Origin: Toxonevra muliebris
Taxonomy: Eukaryota > Arthropoda > Insecta > Diptera > Pallopteridae
Assembly: GCA_963691655.1 (NCBI GenBank)
Contig: OY829329.1
Location: 64,102,852 to 64,166,851, forward strand
Direction of reading: 5' to 3'
DNA: 64,000 nt
Numbering within the stretch: the first letter of the stretch is position 1; every line of letters begins with the position of its first letter. The position numbers and the translations under genes are program-made. Shown in pieces: positions 1 to 12,309 of the stretch. The notes beneath the pieces are model-generated. The model was not told where the DNA came from, searched no databases, and saw nothing but the letters and a program-made list of their open reading frames with translations.

Positions 1-284
1 TGAAGGATCAAATTTTTTCAAGATTTTCATGGAAGTTAAAAGTTTCTAGAATTTTTATCCAATTTAAAATTTTTTGTAGAATTTTCAAAATTTTTGTTAA
101 AGTTTTTTTAGAATTGAAAAGTTTCTAGAGTTTTTTCTATGGAAGTTAAAAAATTTTCATGGGAATTAAAAGCTTCTAGAATTTTTCAAGGAGTCAAAAC
201 ATTTGAATAATTTTCATAGAAATTAAAAATGTTTCATGGAAATTTTAAAATTTTTGATGGGAGTCAAAATTTATTAAAACTTAT
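1..284. repeat. Degenerate AT-rich short tandem repeats
   Basis: Loosely repeated units of roughly 35-45 bases built on words such as TTTTCATGGAAGTTAAAA, TTTCTAGAATTTTT and GAGTCAAAA. The same words resume at about 1003-1350, so the hAT-like remnant between looks like an insertion into one older tract. A comparable T-rich version lies at 13970-14560 and 16250-16720. Confidence 0.5.
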
Positions 285-1003
285 CTTGAATACGATACCC
301 ACATAGTATTGATACTTTTACTCATTATTTGTATCGAATAAAAGTATCGATGCTACCGAAAATATCGGAAAAAAGTATCGAATATGAACTTGTATCGAAT
401 ACTCGTTTAAAGAGACAAATTACTCTTTTTTTAAGTGGTTGTCAAAGAAAACATTCAGGCCAGAACGGCCCATTGTGATATAACCTGGTTGAGCCTACAG
501 TTTACACTACTCAACACGAGTTTTTCGCCTATAAATCATGCTTTTGAGATATTTCCACTGGAAACACGTGAGTCATATAGAAATGACGTTAATTTAATTT
601 AGCAAATCGCTAGAAAATTTATAATAGAAGGAAAACTAATCAACTGATTAATGTTTGTTAAAAATATTTTATTTTAATGAAAAGGTTTCAATTATGTTCT
701 ACTGTACTGCGATATTGTCATACATTGAAATATTGCAACATGGACTGAAAGTAGCATTTTTAAATATTTTATTAATTGCTGTAAAAAAATTTAATAGGAT
801 GCACAATTTTAAATATTGTATAGCAATATTTAAGTTTTTTAAATAAATATTTTCCAAAAGTATCGAGTATCCGATACTGAACCTTTTTTCCGATACCAAG
901 TAAAATACTTATGTTATAGCATCGAGTAAAAAATGTACTTGAATCGAATGAAAAGTATCGAGTTTTCACTTGTATTTACTTGTATCGAATCATCACTAAT
1001 CAT
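285..1003. mobile_element. Probable non-autonomous hAT-like remnant with GTATCGAAT subterminal repeats
   Basis: Both flanks (about 290-410 and 860-990) are crowded with the word GTATCGA or its relatives in inverted arrangement, and both contain a TATCGGAAAAAAG-type block in opposite orientation. The right end on the minus strand reads TTAGTGATGATTCGATAC, similar in style to hAT termini that begin TAGTG. The left end lacks that terminus and no target duplication was found, so the element appears truncated. The centre (about 420-840) has no transposase. Confidence 0.45.
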
Positions 1004-1350
1004 GGAAGTAAAAGTTTTTGATGTTTTTTTTATGAAAGATAAATGAATTTCGAATTTTTAACATTTATAGAATCTTTTCTTTAAATTTTTCATAAAAGTC
1101 AAAATTTATTAAAACTTCTTAGGGAAGTAAAAATTTTTGACGTTTTTTTTTATGGAAGCAAAAAGCGTTTTTAATAGAAGTAGAAAATTTTTAGAACCTT
1201 TTATTCAAGTCAAAATTTTTAATTTTAATTTTTAAAAAAATTTTCATGATTACTGAAAGTTTATAGTATTTTTCGTGACAGAAAAACTTTTCCTTTAAGT
1301 TATAATTTATTGTTCGAATTTTTCACAAGGGTTTTTAAAACTTTTGGTGA
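1003..1350. repeat. Degenerate AT-rich short tandem repeats (continuation)
   Basis: Same word set as positions 1-284 (CATGGAAGTAAAAGTTTTTG, AGTCAAAATTTATTAAAAC). Units are poorly conserved and there is no reading frame. Confidence 0.45.
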
Positions 1351-3926
1351 AATAAATAGCACAAATTGGCGATCTACAGGTTTTTGAAAGGGATTAAAGT
1401 TTTGAGGAAACCTTTTATAAAGACTACAGCCCATAGTCGTAGGAAAGTTTTCTCAGACTATGCAATCAAATTTAAAAATAATAAAAAAAAACATTAAGCT
1501 CGCAAGTCAATCAAAAAAAAAAGTATTATTTCAAATACAAAAATGGGTGTGCCTGAGAGCTAGTAATATTTTCATTTAGTATGTGGTGCAAAGTTAATGA
1601 AATGTTATTTAATTCATTTATTTCATTAATTTATTTTTAGAAGTAACTAAAACCATTGCGTGTGTGTTGTGCAATTGTATTGAATTAGACAATACATATA
1701 CATATGTAGGTACTGAATATATCTGTTTCCATACACGCGCACATTTTCATTTATTGTTAAACAAAAATATAATAAAAAAGAATATAATGATAAAAGAAAA
1801 TATTTACTGATTTTTCGCTGGGATTTGCAATAGTGAAAAAATCTCCTTTACATTTGTACAAACAAACAAAAGTAAGTAAAATAATAAGTAAAAAAAAAAG
1901 AAAAAAAAAATAGCAAACAAATCTTTTTCTTATGGTTTTTTAATTAAAGACACGCACACACACACACATACATTCTATAGAAATAAATGTATGTATGTGT
2001 GATTATGTATGTATTGGTATTAGGAAAACATTTTAATATAATTACATTAGATTTGCACGCAATTGGCAATAGGGACGCTACTTCTATTGTTTGCATGCTG
2101 TTGACTGACGCCATTTGGACCAACTCAATTACATATACATATACACATTAGTAACTGATTGTGAATGGGGGTGGTGGATAATTTTAGGTGTTTTTTTTGT
2201 TTTGCAAATGAAAGTTTTATATTATTAAAAGGAAAAACTAGAAAAAGAGTAAGCAAATATCTATCCAAAAAATAGTAGAACTGGCATCATATGTCAATAA
2301 GTATTTGGTAAAAACTTTTCATTATTATACTTGGCCAAAAAAAGGACAACAGAAATACAGAAGGGCGTAACATAGACACACACAGACACACATACTCATA
2401 CACTCATATATCTAGAGATACTCGCATGTCACAACAACACAAACTTTGCAATTTTAAATGCTACGTTTTCTTGTGGTTTCTGGCTGCTCATCTTCTGCTT
2501 TTATAAACACATTCAGTAGGTACAAGAGAAGAAGTTTAAGAAGAGAACGCGGTAGTGGACATTTTAGCTGAGATTTTTCTTAACATCTACATCTATGCGA
2601 TTGTATTGTGGTAGTGGTACTATTTCATATACAAGTATAAGTACATACACTAAATAGCTCTAGTTTCTTCATTATTGACGCTGCTTATCTGCTCTAGAAA
2701 AATAGGAAAAAACTTCTCGTTCTTGAATCATGTCTTTTGGCAAAAAGAAAAATAAATATCGTCAATGTTGTTTTCTATTTTGCTATTTTTTCATTTCAAT
2801 TTCGTTTCGTTTTGGGAGTTTTTTTTTTTTTTTGGTTTTTCTTTTTGCCTGATGATTTTTTCTTTTGAAAAATGTTTGTTTTGTTTTGTTGCACTCCCTT
2901 TTGCTGTTATTATTTTTGCTACTATTTATTTGCTGTCAATGTATTTTTCTTTTTTTTTCTGACTTTTTTTTTTGGCTAGAGATGCGCCAGTCGCTATTCG
3001 CCCATTTTAATTTTAAAATGTCTCTCTTGTCCCATGTTTATGTCCCTTTTTTCATTTCTATTTTTCTAATTTTTTTTTTTTTTTTAAGGTCAACGGGCAT
3101 TACTGTTGTTGTTATTTTTGTCCTTTTTCCTTAATGTTTTTTTTTTTCTTACTTGATTTTTGGTTTTTCTTAAGATATTTTTGCAAAGTAAACTTTTTCT
3201 TCCTTATACATGTATGTATAGCGCACATGTGTAGGGAGGACGTGTAGAAGAATACGAACAAACAAACAAACAAATAGCAAACAAACAAACAACCATATAA
3301 ACCTCCAAACATATTAAAACTTAAACTTCATACTCATTTTACTACTTCCCTTTTCAACTATTCACTCATACATACAACATCAAGAGGCCAGAAATTGCCA
3401 AAGTGTCCGTTCTTATACACACACACACATGTGTGTTTTGTTTTTTGGGTTCTTTTTAATGTCTTCTATATATACGTATATGGAATGCATATACAACAAC
3501 TACATCCAACAACAACAGAAAAAAATTTAATAAAATGATATGAAATCTAAATACATTCGTATATAAAAATATTATAAAGCGAACACATCATTTTTTTGTT
3601 GTATTAGATATAGGTATATGTTAAGTGACCAGATGTACCGAAATTTCCGGTAATGTATAGAAATTTTATGCCAAATATCGTGTTTCGAAGCGAATCAAAT
3701 TTAGAAGAAAATATACCTGAATTTGAAAACAGAAAATAGCTGTACTGAAGTGTGATACAATTCAAAAAAGAAAATTTATTAAATCAATTAAAAATATAAA
3801 TTTTTTCGTAATCTATACAGCAGCGAATGCAAAGAATGAAAATCGCATAGAATTAACAATACAACGGAACTTGATTGGTTTGAGCGAGCCCGAAACTTTT
3901 AATGACTAAAACAAATACATTTTAAT

Positions 3927-4481
3927 CACTCTCCACTCACTCACTCGTTCAATCACTCATTCACTCACTCACTAACTCATTCGCACATTCACTCATATAC
4001 TCACTCATTCACTCACTCATTCACTCACTCATTCACTCACTCATTCACTCACTCATTCACTCACTCATTCACTCACTTATTCATTCATCCACTCACTCAC
4101 TCACTTACTCACTTACTCACTTACTCACTTACTCACTTACTCACTTACTCACTTACTCACTTACTCACTCACTCACTTATTCACTCATTCATTCACTCAT
4201 TCATTCACTCATTCATTCACTCAGTCAGCCACTCAGTCACTCACTCACTTACTCATTTACTCAATTACTCACTTACTCACTCACTCAGTTAATCAGTCAC
4301 TCACTTACTTAACCACTTACTCACTTACTCACTTACTCAACCACTTACTCATTTACTCCTTTACTCACTCACTCATTCACTCACTTACTCACTCACTTAC
4401 TCCTTTACTCACTCACTCATTCGCTCACTCACTCATTTACTCACTCACTCACTCACTAACTCACTCACTCACTCACTCATA
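3927..4481 (+). repeat. ACTC/CATT minisatellite
   Basis: About 550 bases made almost only of ACTCACTCATTC, ACTTACTC and related four-base-phase words. Local higher-order patterns are visible: a CACTCACTCATT block early, a CACTTACT block in the middle, then mixtures. A four-base slip unit with a 12-base super-unit explains most of it. Confidence 0.95.
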
Positions 4482-4533
4482 TGTTAAAAATCGTTGTAAA
4501 CATTATTTCTTTACCAGGTAATTCAGCTCCTAT

Positions 4534-4828
4534 TGACGCTGGTTACACGAGTGCAAAGTTGAAAGATTGAGTAAAAGAACTAGGTAAAGAAAGAACTAGG
4601 TTGTTAGAGGGAGAAAGAAAATATGCGCCGAAAATTCACTTTCAAATATGAAATTTGGAGCAAAGATGAATGTTTTGGTTCGTTTTCAAAATAATGTATT
4701 GGCAATTTTGGTTCATTTCTGCCGTTCCTAATGGCGTTCAACAAGAGAGGACGGTCATGCTGTTAAAATGTGTAAACACGATTGTCAACTCAGCACCGTT
4801 CAAATTTGAACTCGTGTAACCAGCGTCA
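4534..4828. mobile_element. Short MITE with 19-bp perfect terminal inverted repeats
   Basis: TGACGCTGGTTACACGAGT at 4534-4552 is exactly inverted at 4810-4828. The next 13 bases inward are also similar (GCAAAGTTGAAAG against TCAAATTTGAACG). ATT flanks both ends if the terminus is taken as GACGCTGG, suggesting a 3-base target duplication. There is no coding sequence inside. The superfamily was not identified. Confidence 0.7.
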
Positions 4829-5379
4829 TTGAAAGATTGTTCTCTTTGATTGATGATATGACGCGGTCAGAGGAAAAGTGGTTCATCAAATTTACTAGAG
4901 GTAAGTGTTGTTGCTGTTAATTGCAGACTACAGCGATATATCTGAGTACGCACAAAGAGTTGTAATTTACGCACACATACAAAATCAAATAGGCAAAGCA
5001 GAACGAGACTTCGTTTGAAATTTTTTATTTTACTTTTCCTCCAGTAAATTTTATGCTTCACTTTTCCTCTGAGCGCATCATATATGGTCTGTTGAAAAAA
5101 CTCAATATTGAACATTCGAACTTTGAAAGAATTTTACACATGAAAAAAATGTCTTGCTTGAAATTTTTTGAATTCATTAAAAGTAACCAAAAATTTTAAT
5201 TAAAAAAACAATAATAATATTTATTTTTTGAGTTATTCCGTTTTTAGATGTACACCGAATTTTTTTATTTTTTGTATACTGGAATTTTGTAAAAAAAAAA
5301 GAGATGGTCACCTAAGGTACATGTATGTTGGGATAAAGTGCAGTTGACATTTATCGTCCTTGAGCTTAATATTGCCATA

Positions 5380-6000
5380 TTGTGATTATAATTCACTTGA
5401 AGATTTTTAAATAATTTATTTTAATAAACGAATAATTTTCAATGATTGAGAAATATGGAGAAATTTTCGAAATCGATAGAGCGGAACTTCAGTAAGAGCA
5501 GTGATCCGCGACTCTAAGGATTTTAGTATTTCAATTTGTATTTATTATAAGCGTTCTATTGAGCACCTTCTATGAACCAAACATTTAATCTTTTTTTTTC
5601 TGTTCACTTGTATAACATTAGCGAGTGGAACAATAAAATAAAATTTCCAGAGTAACTCAGAGTCGGAACTCTCAAGATTATGAACGTTCTGGTAGTAGCT
5701 TGCGAAAGTTACTTATTATCGATTCTTTTTACTTCACCACAGTGTTTATAAACGCTTGAAAAAATGTTAGAGATAGCTCAAGCCGAACTAAAAGCGTCTA
5801 GAAAGGACTATCAAAGAGAGTTCCACAGGCGAGGGTATTTTTGAAAATTTTTTGGGACTTAATTTGTATTTGTTATTGATCTCTTAGTGATGGTTCCTTT
5901 AACCTCTTATTGTTTTTCATTAACGAAACATTTTCAATGATGGCGAAATCTTAAAAATAGCTCGAGCCGAACTAAGTACAATCAAATAATACTAAAAAAA
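5380..6000. repeat. Weak long-period repeats in the abrupt intron
   Basis: Variants of a phrase built on ATAGCTC.AGCCGAACTAA recur near 5480, 5775 and 5960, and AATTTGTATTT.TTAT recurs near 5536 and 5862. Spacing is uneven, so this is a decayed duplicated segment at best. Confidence 0.25.
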
Positions 6001-8199
6001 GAGGGGGCGGGTAGTTTCGCAGCCATTCCGTTTTCAAAGAACAGGCAAGAGTTTATTTTCTTCACTTCTTTTCCTTTTCTCAATTTTCCTTTTTCCTGCT
6101 AAGCTTCAAGCCTGAGCAGGGGTTTCAAACTTAACTCTATGCACAACTCAAATCAATATTGCCAATAATTCTTGCAAATAAAAAAATCTGCATGTTTAAA
6201 AGCTTGCGAAAAACTTAATTCAAAAACAAGATTCGCGTAACAAATTGCGAAACATTTTGAAATAAACTGAAAGTTTAAATGAATACAATTTTTGAGTTTT
6301 CTACCGTATACTTGCATTTGCTCGCTACACAGTAGTTTACAGTAGTCCCTTTTCTTTTCGCCTTCAACCACACCCCACCTATATTCACTACTACTATTAT
6401 TATAATACTTTGACCACTGTTGAGTACCGAATTGATGCTGTGTTCTCCGATTGTCGTTAATACTTTTCTTTTTTTTGTTTTGTTTTTTAAATGACCAAAA
6501 AACTCATTGCAATACTTCTACGTTCCTCATCATCATCATCATCATTGTATAGTATTGTGTGTGTGCCTTTGGAATATCAAATGTGAAAGCGAAAATGAGT
6601 TTCGTCACTTGAACGGAAAGCAGTAGTGGTCGTAATAAGGGTTGCTGTAATTCTCTCGTTAAACGCTAAACGGCCGTTAGCAGCACATAAGCTTATTGAA
6701 TGTTTATGCGATATTAAATTTGATTTTCCAATATTATGACTTTGAATTTTATTTCTGTTTCGGCAAAGGACACACGCATTTTCTCAATTCCTAGTCACAA
6801 GTTAAAAAAAGACGAGCGGACGGGGAGAGCTGAAGCAGCACATTTGTCTCAAAGTACCAAACGACGACATTTGTTTCTTGTTGTTGTTGTTGTTGCTGTT
6901 GCTGGACTTTGAAAAAAAAAAGTATTTGTTTCTATGATCTATGTGCGCAGAATATTAAAAGACATCATAAATGCCATTATTGTGTAATAGTAGCAGCACA
7001 AAGCAATAACAGCAATAATAATAATAAGAACAACAAAAACAACAGAAAAGGATAAAATGAATACTAGCGACCAAACGCGTTGAAACCAAATGTCCTTTAA
7101 GTATAGTTTTCTATTTTTTTTTTTTTTTTTGTTGCCTTTACTAGTTTGATTTCAATATGAAAGTTAATAGTTAGGGAAGAGCAGAGGGAATCTAAAAGTA
7201 GCAACAGCAGCCTCAGCAGGAATCCCATATAGGCAGGCAACAACAAAGTACACATACATATGTTTGTATGTATGTATGGGGAGTATCTACGCGATATTAT
7301 CATTTTAATGTGCGATAAATACAATATTTTTCTGATATTATTTTAAGTGCGTTCTCTAACTTCAGTTCTACATATGAAAGTATTGTGTATGTTGCTGTAA
7401 TATTGTTGTTTTTGTTGTTGTTGCTTTTGACGCTTTTGCTGTTACTGTTGATGATAATGATGATGATGATTCGTTTTTGGAACTCGTTATTATAGCAATT
7501 CAATGAGTTTTGTCGGCAATTCACAAGTGTTTTATATTTGGTTTGTGTCCAAAATAATTTTTTGATATCCTTTTTCCTTTTTTTTTCTTTATAAAATACT
7601 TTATATATATGTGTGTGTTTATTCTTAGCCCCCCATATTGAATGCTAAATTTCTTGCTATTTAAACGGCAGTAGATGTTAAAAAGTTGGGGGGGTCGGTA
7701 TTGGAGACACTTGTCATGTAATGTCTTTCATTTTTTTTTTTTCAGTTATTCAGTGTGAATGTTAGCACGTTTCATCTATATTGTTATTAGGTTAATGATA
7801 ACATCGATTTGTTTAATTTTAATAATTCTTTATATGCATGTATATAAATGATATTGATGATATTCTTTGAACATAAGACAGACATTAATAAGAATATCTT
7901 TTTTTCAACCTACAATTCTTTCACTATAGTTTTAAAATATTTAAAAACATTTATTTAATAATAATTATATTTAGAAAAATGTAATAAAAATTTGTTATTT
8001 TAAATGCTAAAATTCTAGAAAAATAATAAAAATTATATAGGTTTTTACCTTACCGAGAGTAAAGCTATTTTATATGAACCAAAAATAAACTTTCAAAGAC
8101 TTTAAATGTGAGCAAAACTGTTCAATCTTTATGGAAGGAGGGGAAAGAGGGGTTTGGAGAAGTAAGAGAATTAGCGCCCCTTTACTCAACTCAAAGCTT

Positions 8200-10160
8200 T
8201 TAGAATGGAAATGATTTATACCTTACGAGTAGATCCACAAAAGTAGGGAAAATAAATGTTTGACGTAGGTTCACTTTTTGGAATGGTCCTTAAAGTTCTA
8301 AAGGGAGAAATTTTAGGTTTGAGGGTGTAGTTTTGGTTTTGGCGATACTGGCAAATATACGAAATGATCTTGTGGAATATTTTTGTCACATCTTTCAAGT
8401 TTGAGAGAGAAAAATTTTATATTTGAGGTTCTAATCTTGATGTTGCCTTCTGTGGTTACAGAGATATTAAAAAATACATGGCTAAAGAAATTTTGTTTTC
8501 CAGAAAGCAACAATAAATCAGTGAAATAAGGATAACTTTCGAGAAATTCTTCCAGAAAGTATCAAGTGGTCGTTGAAATTTTATGTTTAAGGGAATCGTT
8601 TTGGGTTTATTTCCTATGGTTTTGGAGATGCAACTAAATACATTGAAATTTCGGACCTTTATAACGCATCAAGGAGACTGTGGAATATTTTTGTCAGGTC
8701 TTTGAAGTTTGAGAGAGAAACACTTTATATTTGAGGTCCTAATCTTGGTACTGCCTTCTGTGGTTACAGAGATATTAAAAAATACATGCTTAAAGAAATT
8801 TTGTTTTCCAGAAAGCATCAATAAGTTTGTGAAATAAGGAGAGAAAATTTCGAGAACTTCGAACTTCCAGAAAGTATCAAGTTGTCGTTGAAATTCGAGA
8901 GAAAGAAATGTTTTGTGTTTATCTCTTATGGTTTGGGAGATGCAACTAAATACATTGAAATTTCGGACCTCTATAACGCATCAAGCAGACTGGAATATTT
9001 TTGTCAGGTCTTTGAAGTTTGAGAGAGAAACACTTTATAATTGAGGTCTTAATCTTGCCTCCTGTGGTTCAGAGATATCAAAAAATTTATGGTTAATGTT
9101 TTCCAGAAAGCATCCATAAGTCTGTAAAATAAGGAGAAAGATTTCGAGAACTTCGAACTTGCAGAAACTATCCAATTGATCGTAAAAGTTCGAGAGGAAG
9201 AAATGTTTTGGGTTTATCTCTTATGAAATCAAGAAGGCTGTGGAATATTTCTGGTAGATCTGTAAAGTTTAAGAGATTAAAATTTTATATTTCAGGTCCT
9301 AATCTTGGTACTGCCTTCTGTGGTTAAAGAGATATTAAAAAAATTTGTATAGATAATTTGGTTTCCAGCAAGCATCAATAAGTCTGTGAATATCGAAAGT
9401 GTTGATTTTATCTTTGATTCTATAATTCTATAATTTTGATACTGCCTTCTATGGTTTTGGAGATATTAATCAAAATGATGGAATTTCGAGAACTTTGAAT
9501 TTCCAGAAAGAATCAAGTAAGTTGTGCAACATTTTTGTCAAATCTGTGTAGCTTGAGGTGGGTTGTTATATGAGGTATCGATTTTGAAACTCTCTCCCAT
9601 GGTTATGGAGATATCAGCAAAAACTATGAAATTTCGGTCCTTCAGGAAGCATCAAGGAGACTGCAGAATATTGGTAGTGTGATATTCGGAGTCCATGAAT
9701 GGGGAGTTGCATGTTTGGTGTTAAAACTTTTGTACAGTCTTTTATGGTTTGAGAAATTTCACGCCAAAATTATTGAATTTCCAAAAAGTATTGAAAATTT
9801 TGTGTGTTATTTTCACTAAATTTGTGGAGCTTGAGAAGGGGTATTTATAAAATTTCACAATTCCAGAAAGTATTAAATGGACTATGTGATATTTTCGTTA
9901 GATCTGAGAAGATCGAGACGGAGAAATTTTAAAGTTCCTGACTTCGACTTAGAGGCATTTTTATGTGTTTTTTTTTTATTGACAAATTCCAATGGACCCT
10001 CCTCCCGAGGACCGAGGTCGCAATTTGCTAATCTCGAGACTGTAGAATTATAAAGTTTTGGACTTCCAAAAAGTGCGGAATTTTCGTTAAGTCTTTGGAG
10101 CTCAACAAGGAGAAATTTTATGTTAAAAGTTTAAATTTTGACTTTTATGAATTTACCAGA
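8200..10160. repeat. Degenerate tandem array, ~310-base period
   Basis: The phrase TGTGGAATATTTTTGTCA with following GTTTGAGAGAGAAA.TTTTATATTTGAGGT begins near 8371, 8679, 8991 (slightly altered) and 9239, giving periods of about 308, 312 and 248. Companion phrases recur in step (CTGCCTTCTGTGGTTACAGA; TTTCCAGAAAGCATCAATAA; CTAAATACATTGAAATTTCG). Copies decay to the right until about 10160, where only fragments such as GACTTCCAAAAAGT remain. No open frame runs through the unit. Confidence 0.75.
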
Positions 10161-10854
10161 CTCTCAATCTGATCCGAAGAGTTTATTTGAAAACTTTAGA
10201 TTCCTTTCTTTAATCGAAGTATGAAATATTAAGGGAGGGCTTGGAATAAGATTTCATCATTGGTTTCTTTTTTTTTCATTCCAAGCTGAGCATGGACAAT
10301 AAAATCTTTCCATTTTTCAAGTTTGGTTTGGCTTTTAAAAGTTGAGAGGATACGAGGCATAACTGAGCTATTCACATTACTGAGATTAAAATTATCTCAG
10401 AAAAGCTCTTCAAAGTTAATTTTGCAATCTTTTACAAAATAATGGATGAAAGGTGACCAATATTTCATCGATTTCCCGAGCTTACTAGATTTTACTCTCG
10501 GCTTGACAAACCATATTCAGTGATAACTAAAACTAAAGTGCATTAATGCTAATTTTACAAGAGACAAAAAAAGACAAAAATAATTAAGAATGCAAATAAA
10601 ATTTACAAATGTGTATAAGTAAAAGAAAAAAAATAATAAAAATATATAAATAGTTATTTTTATTTGATATTATATAAAAATGCATTTGTTTGTTTTTTTT
10701 TTTTCATTTGGTTTAACTTTAGTTATAAAAATGATGTAAAAAATGCTTAAAAACATGAAATCATAACACAAGAGGCAAATATATGTGGGTAGTAAATACA
10801 ATTTGTATAATTTTATATTTATGCATTAGAGAAAGAACTTTTGTTTCGACTTAC

Positions 10855-11086
10855 CGAAATCATTAGCCCCGATACCCGATGGCCCTGGCAATAAGCCCGG
10901 TATACCCTGCAGGCCAAGAAAAGCGCTTGGAAATGAGTGAGATCGCTGATTGTCCATTGAACCATTCATGCTATCCATTGTGCCATCATGTTGTACATCA
11001 CCACGATCTGAGGGTTCGGTATCGCTGCTATTTGAGTCTTCACCAGCGCTTTGCGCATGCAATGAAGCAAGATCAGGATGGGGTTT
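10855..11086 (-). CDS. ab: abrupt, fourth coding exon (acidic Ser/Asp linker before the zinc fingers)
   Basis: Encodes 77 residues (429-505) plus one base of codon 506. The acceptor CTATTAG|AAACCC follows a 127-base GA-rich intron. The peptide runs KPHPDLASLH, AQSAGEDSNSSDTEPSDRGD, then a segment ending FLGLQGIPGLLPGPSGIGAN, then DF. The acidic SAGEDSNSSDTEPSDRGD block and the GLQGIPGLLPGPSGI block both match my memory of Drosophila Abrupt just before its paired C2H2 zinc fingers. The donor is TTCG|GTAAGT, leaving phase 1. No zinc-finger sequence (C-x2-C ... H-x3/4-H with the expected flanks) is found between 1 and 10854, so the downstream exon(s) lie beyond the left edge and the gene is partial here. 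Confidence 0.92.
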
Positions 11087-11213
11087 CTAATAGAAGAGAG
11101 GGATAGAGAGAGAGAGAGGAAAAACAGAATACGGAGAATGAATAAGAGTGTATAAATGAGAGGAAAGTGAAAAAGAGAGAGAGAGAGCTTGGGTATTTCT
11201 TTCGTCTACTTAC

Positions 11214-11573
11214 CTGATTTGCTGAAAGCTGTTGCCCATTACTATTCTCCAATGCTTGCCCCAAAAGCGATTCCCGCAATTCCAAATTCCGCTCTAAGTT
11301 CCGCTCTAAATTCCTTTCTAAATTACGCTCTAAATTGCGATCACGATCACGTGATGTCTCACGTGATACATCACTACTACGATCGCGATTGCGTTCACGC
11401 GTTAACGCATGCTGTCCGGCCACGGGGAATTCGCGTTCGAGCAGTAAACGCTCGGGACTGATGCCATGTTGTGCGCGAAATAAATCGGCGCTCTTGATGC
11501 GTTTCTGCGGGGGCGGAGTCAAATGGCTGTTACGATTGTTGTCGGCATCGACAAGATCCCAGTGGTGACTGGC
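11214..11573 (-). CDS. ab: abrupt, third coding exon (linker with an NLER tandem repeat)
   Basis: Encodes 120 residues (309-428), phase 0 at both ends, between acceptor CTCCAG|GCC and donor CAG|GTAAGT. It starts ASHHWDLVDAD and contains the strongly conserved island HLTPPPQKRIKSADLF...HGISPERLL..REFPVAGQH, then an Arg/Asp/Glu-rich stretch, then five consecutive copies of a four-residue Asn-Leu-Glu-Arg type unit, then LRESLLGQALENSNGQQ. The conserved island is found in Drosophila Abrupt between the BTB domain and the zinc fingers. The linker is predicted to be disordered with charged helical stretches. An open frame continues past the donor into the intron, but the strong donor and the phase match to the next exon argue that splicing happens here. 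Confidence 0.93.
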
Positions 11574-11705
11574 CTGGAGAGTAAAATAAAATCAAAATAA
11601 AAAATTTATTAGCTTATTAGTTCCAGGTTTTTGCTTTTTTTCTTTGTTTTTTTTTTGGGACAAATCAAGATTTCAATAATTTCGCAATGGAACTATCTAC
11701 TTTAC

Positions 11706-12237
11706 TTTATTGTTACTGTTTTTTCTTACTGGAGACGCTGAGGAGGCCTTCAGCTCTTGTATGGCGGGTGTGTTGCTACTGCTCGTACCACCGGTCAGAC
11801 TGTTGCTATTATTGTTGTTGCTGTTGTCTCTGCTGTTGCTGCTGTTATTATTATTGCTGGAAGGTAAATTAGCAGCAGGTGCTAATGCTGCTGCCGCCGC
11901 CGCCGCCGATGATGATGATGATGTAGCCGCTGCAATCGCTGCTAGTGTTGGTGCGGTGAAAGGTGATATTAAATTATTGTTGCTGCTGCTGCTGCTATTC
12001 GCATGTTGTGATGCTGATGATTGGAAGTTCAATTTGTTGTTATTGTTATTGTTGCTGCTTATATTATTATTATTATTTGTCAAAGATGCTGTTAGCGATT
12101 TAGTAGTGGCTGAACTCAGCCCAGCGGAATAGCCACCGGTGACATCAGCCAAGCCACGTATTTGTAATAAATGTGCAGTTTTAAGAAATTCCGGAAGATG
12201 TTCGTGACTCACATTAACTTCGCCATTGTACATGAAA
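11706..12237 (-). CDS. ab: abrupt, second coding exon (end of BTB and Asn/Ser/Ala-rich linker)
   Basis: Encodes the rest of residue 131 through residue 308. It completes the BTB domain (FMYNGEVNVSHEHLPEF then LLQIRGLADV, to about residue 165) and continues into a long low-complexity linker of Asn, Ser and Ala runs built from AAT/AAC, AGC and GCN repeats. A conserved island PAIQELKASSASPVR lies near the end. The acceptor is TATAG|TTTCATG. The donor is best placed at AATAAA|GTAAAG, because this joins in phase 0 to the next exon and gives a K-ASHHWD junction resembling the fly protein. A better-looking GTAAGA site about 22 bases upstream would remove residues and change the frame. The homopolymer tracts are probably variable between alleles. 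Confidence 0.93.
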
Positions 12238-12309
12238 CTATATATTTGAGAAACGAGTGAAATGAATGAATGTAACTTAAAAAAAAAGAAGAAGCCCTTC
12301 CCAACTTAC

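Larger units (their letters stand above)
1..10854 (-). other. abrupt intron (downstream of the fourth coding exon), repeat-filled
   Basis: Inferred intron following the GTAAGT donor at 10854. It holds no open frame with recognisable homology. The translated segments are short and low in complexity. Contents are AT-rich homopolymers, several repeat units listed separately, and apparently unique AT-rich sequence at about 1350-3600, 5320-8200 and 10170-10850. Short sugar-like runs of CAA/CAG and (CA)n occur throughout. Transcription-unit membership rests on the missing zinc-finger exon and is an inference. Confidence 0.7.

Noticed and set aside
2765..3134. Phe-rich plus-strand frames
   Set aside because: Poly-T translation artefacts without family resemblance.
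8200..10160. CRISPR-like array
   Set aside because: The repeat unit is ~310 bases and decayed, with no conserved spacers. This is a eukaryotic genome.
10826..10854. Minus-strand extension past the fourth abrupt exon (residues after DFG)
   Set aside because: The strong donor TTCG|GTAAGT precedes it, and the extra residues (lysine-rich) do not resemble the family.
11086..11213. Read-through of the third exon into its intron (VSRRKKY... frame)
   Set aside because: The strong donor at 11213 and phase match with 11086 support splicing. The sequence is GA/TC low complexity.
11687..12132. Plus-strand Leu/Ala/Cys-rich frames across the second abrupt exon
   Set aside because: They are the antisense of Asn/Ser/Ala repeats in abrupt. 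The minus strand has the BTB continuation and proper splice sites.
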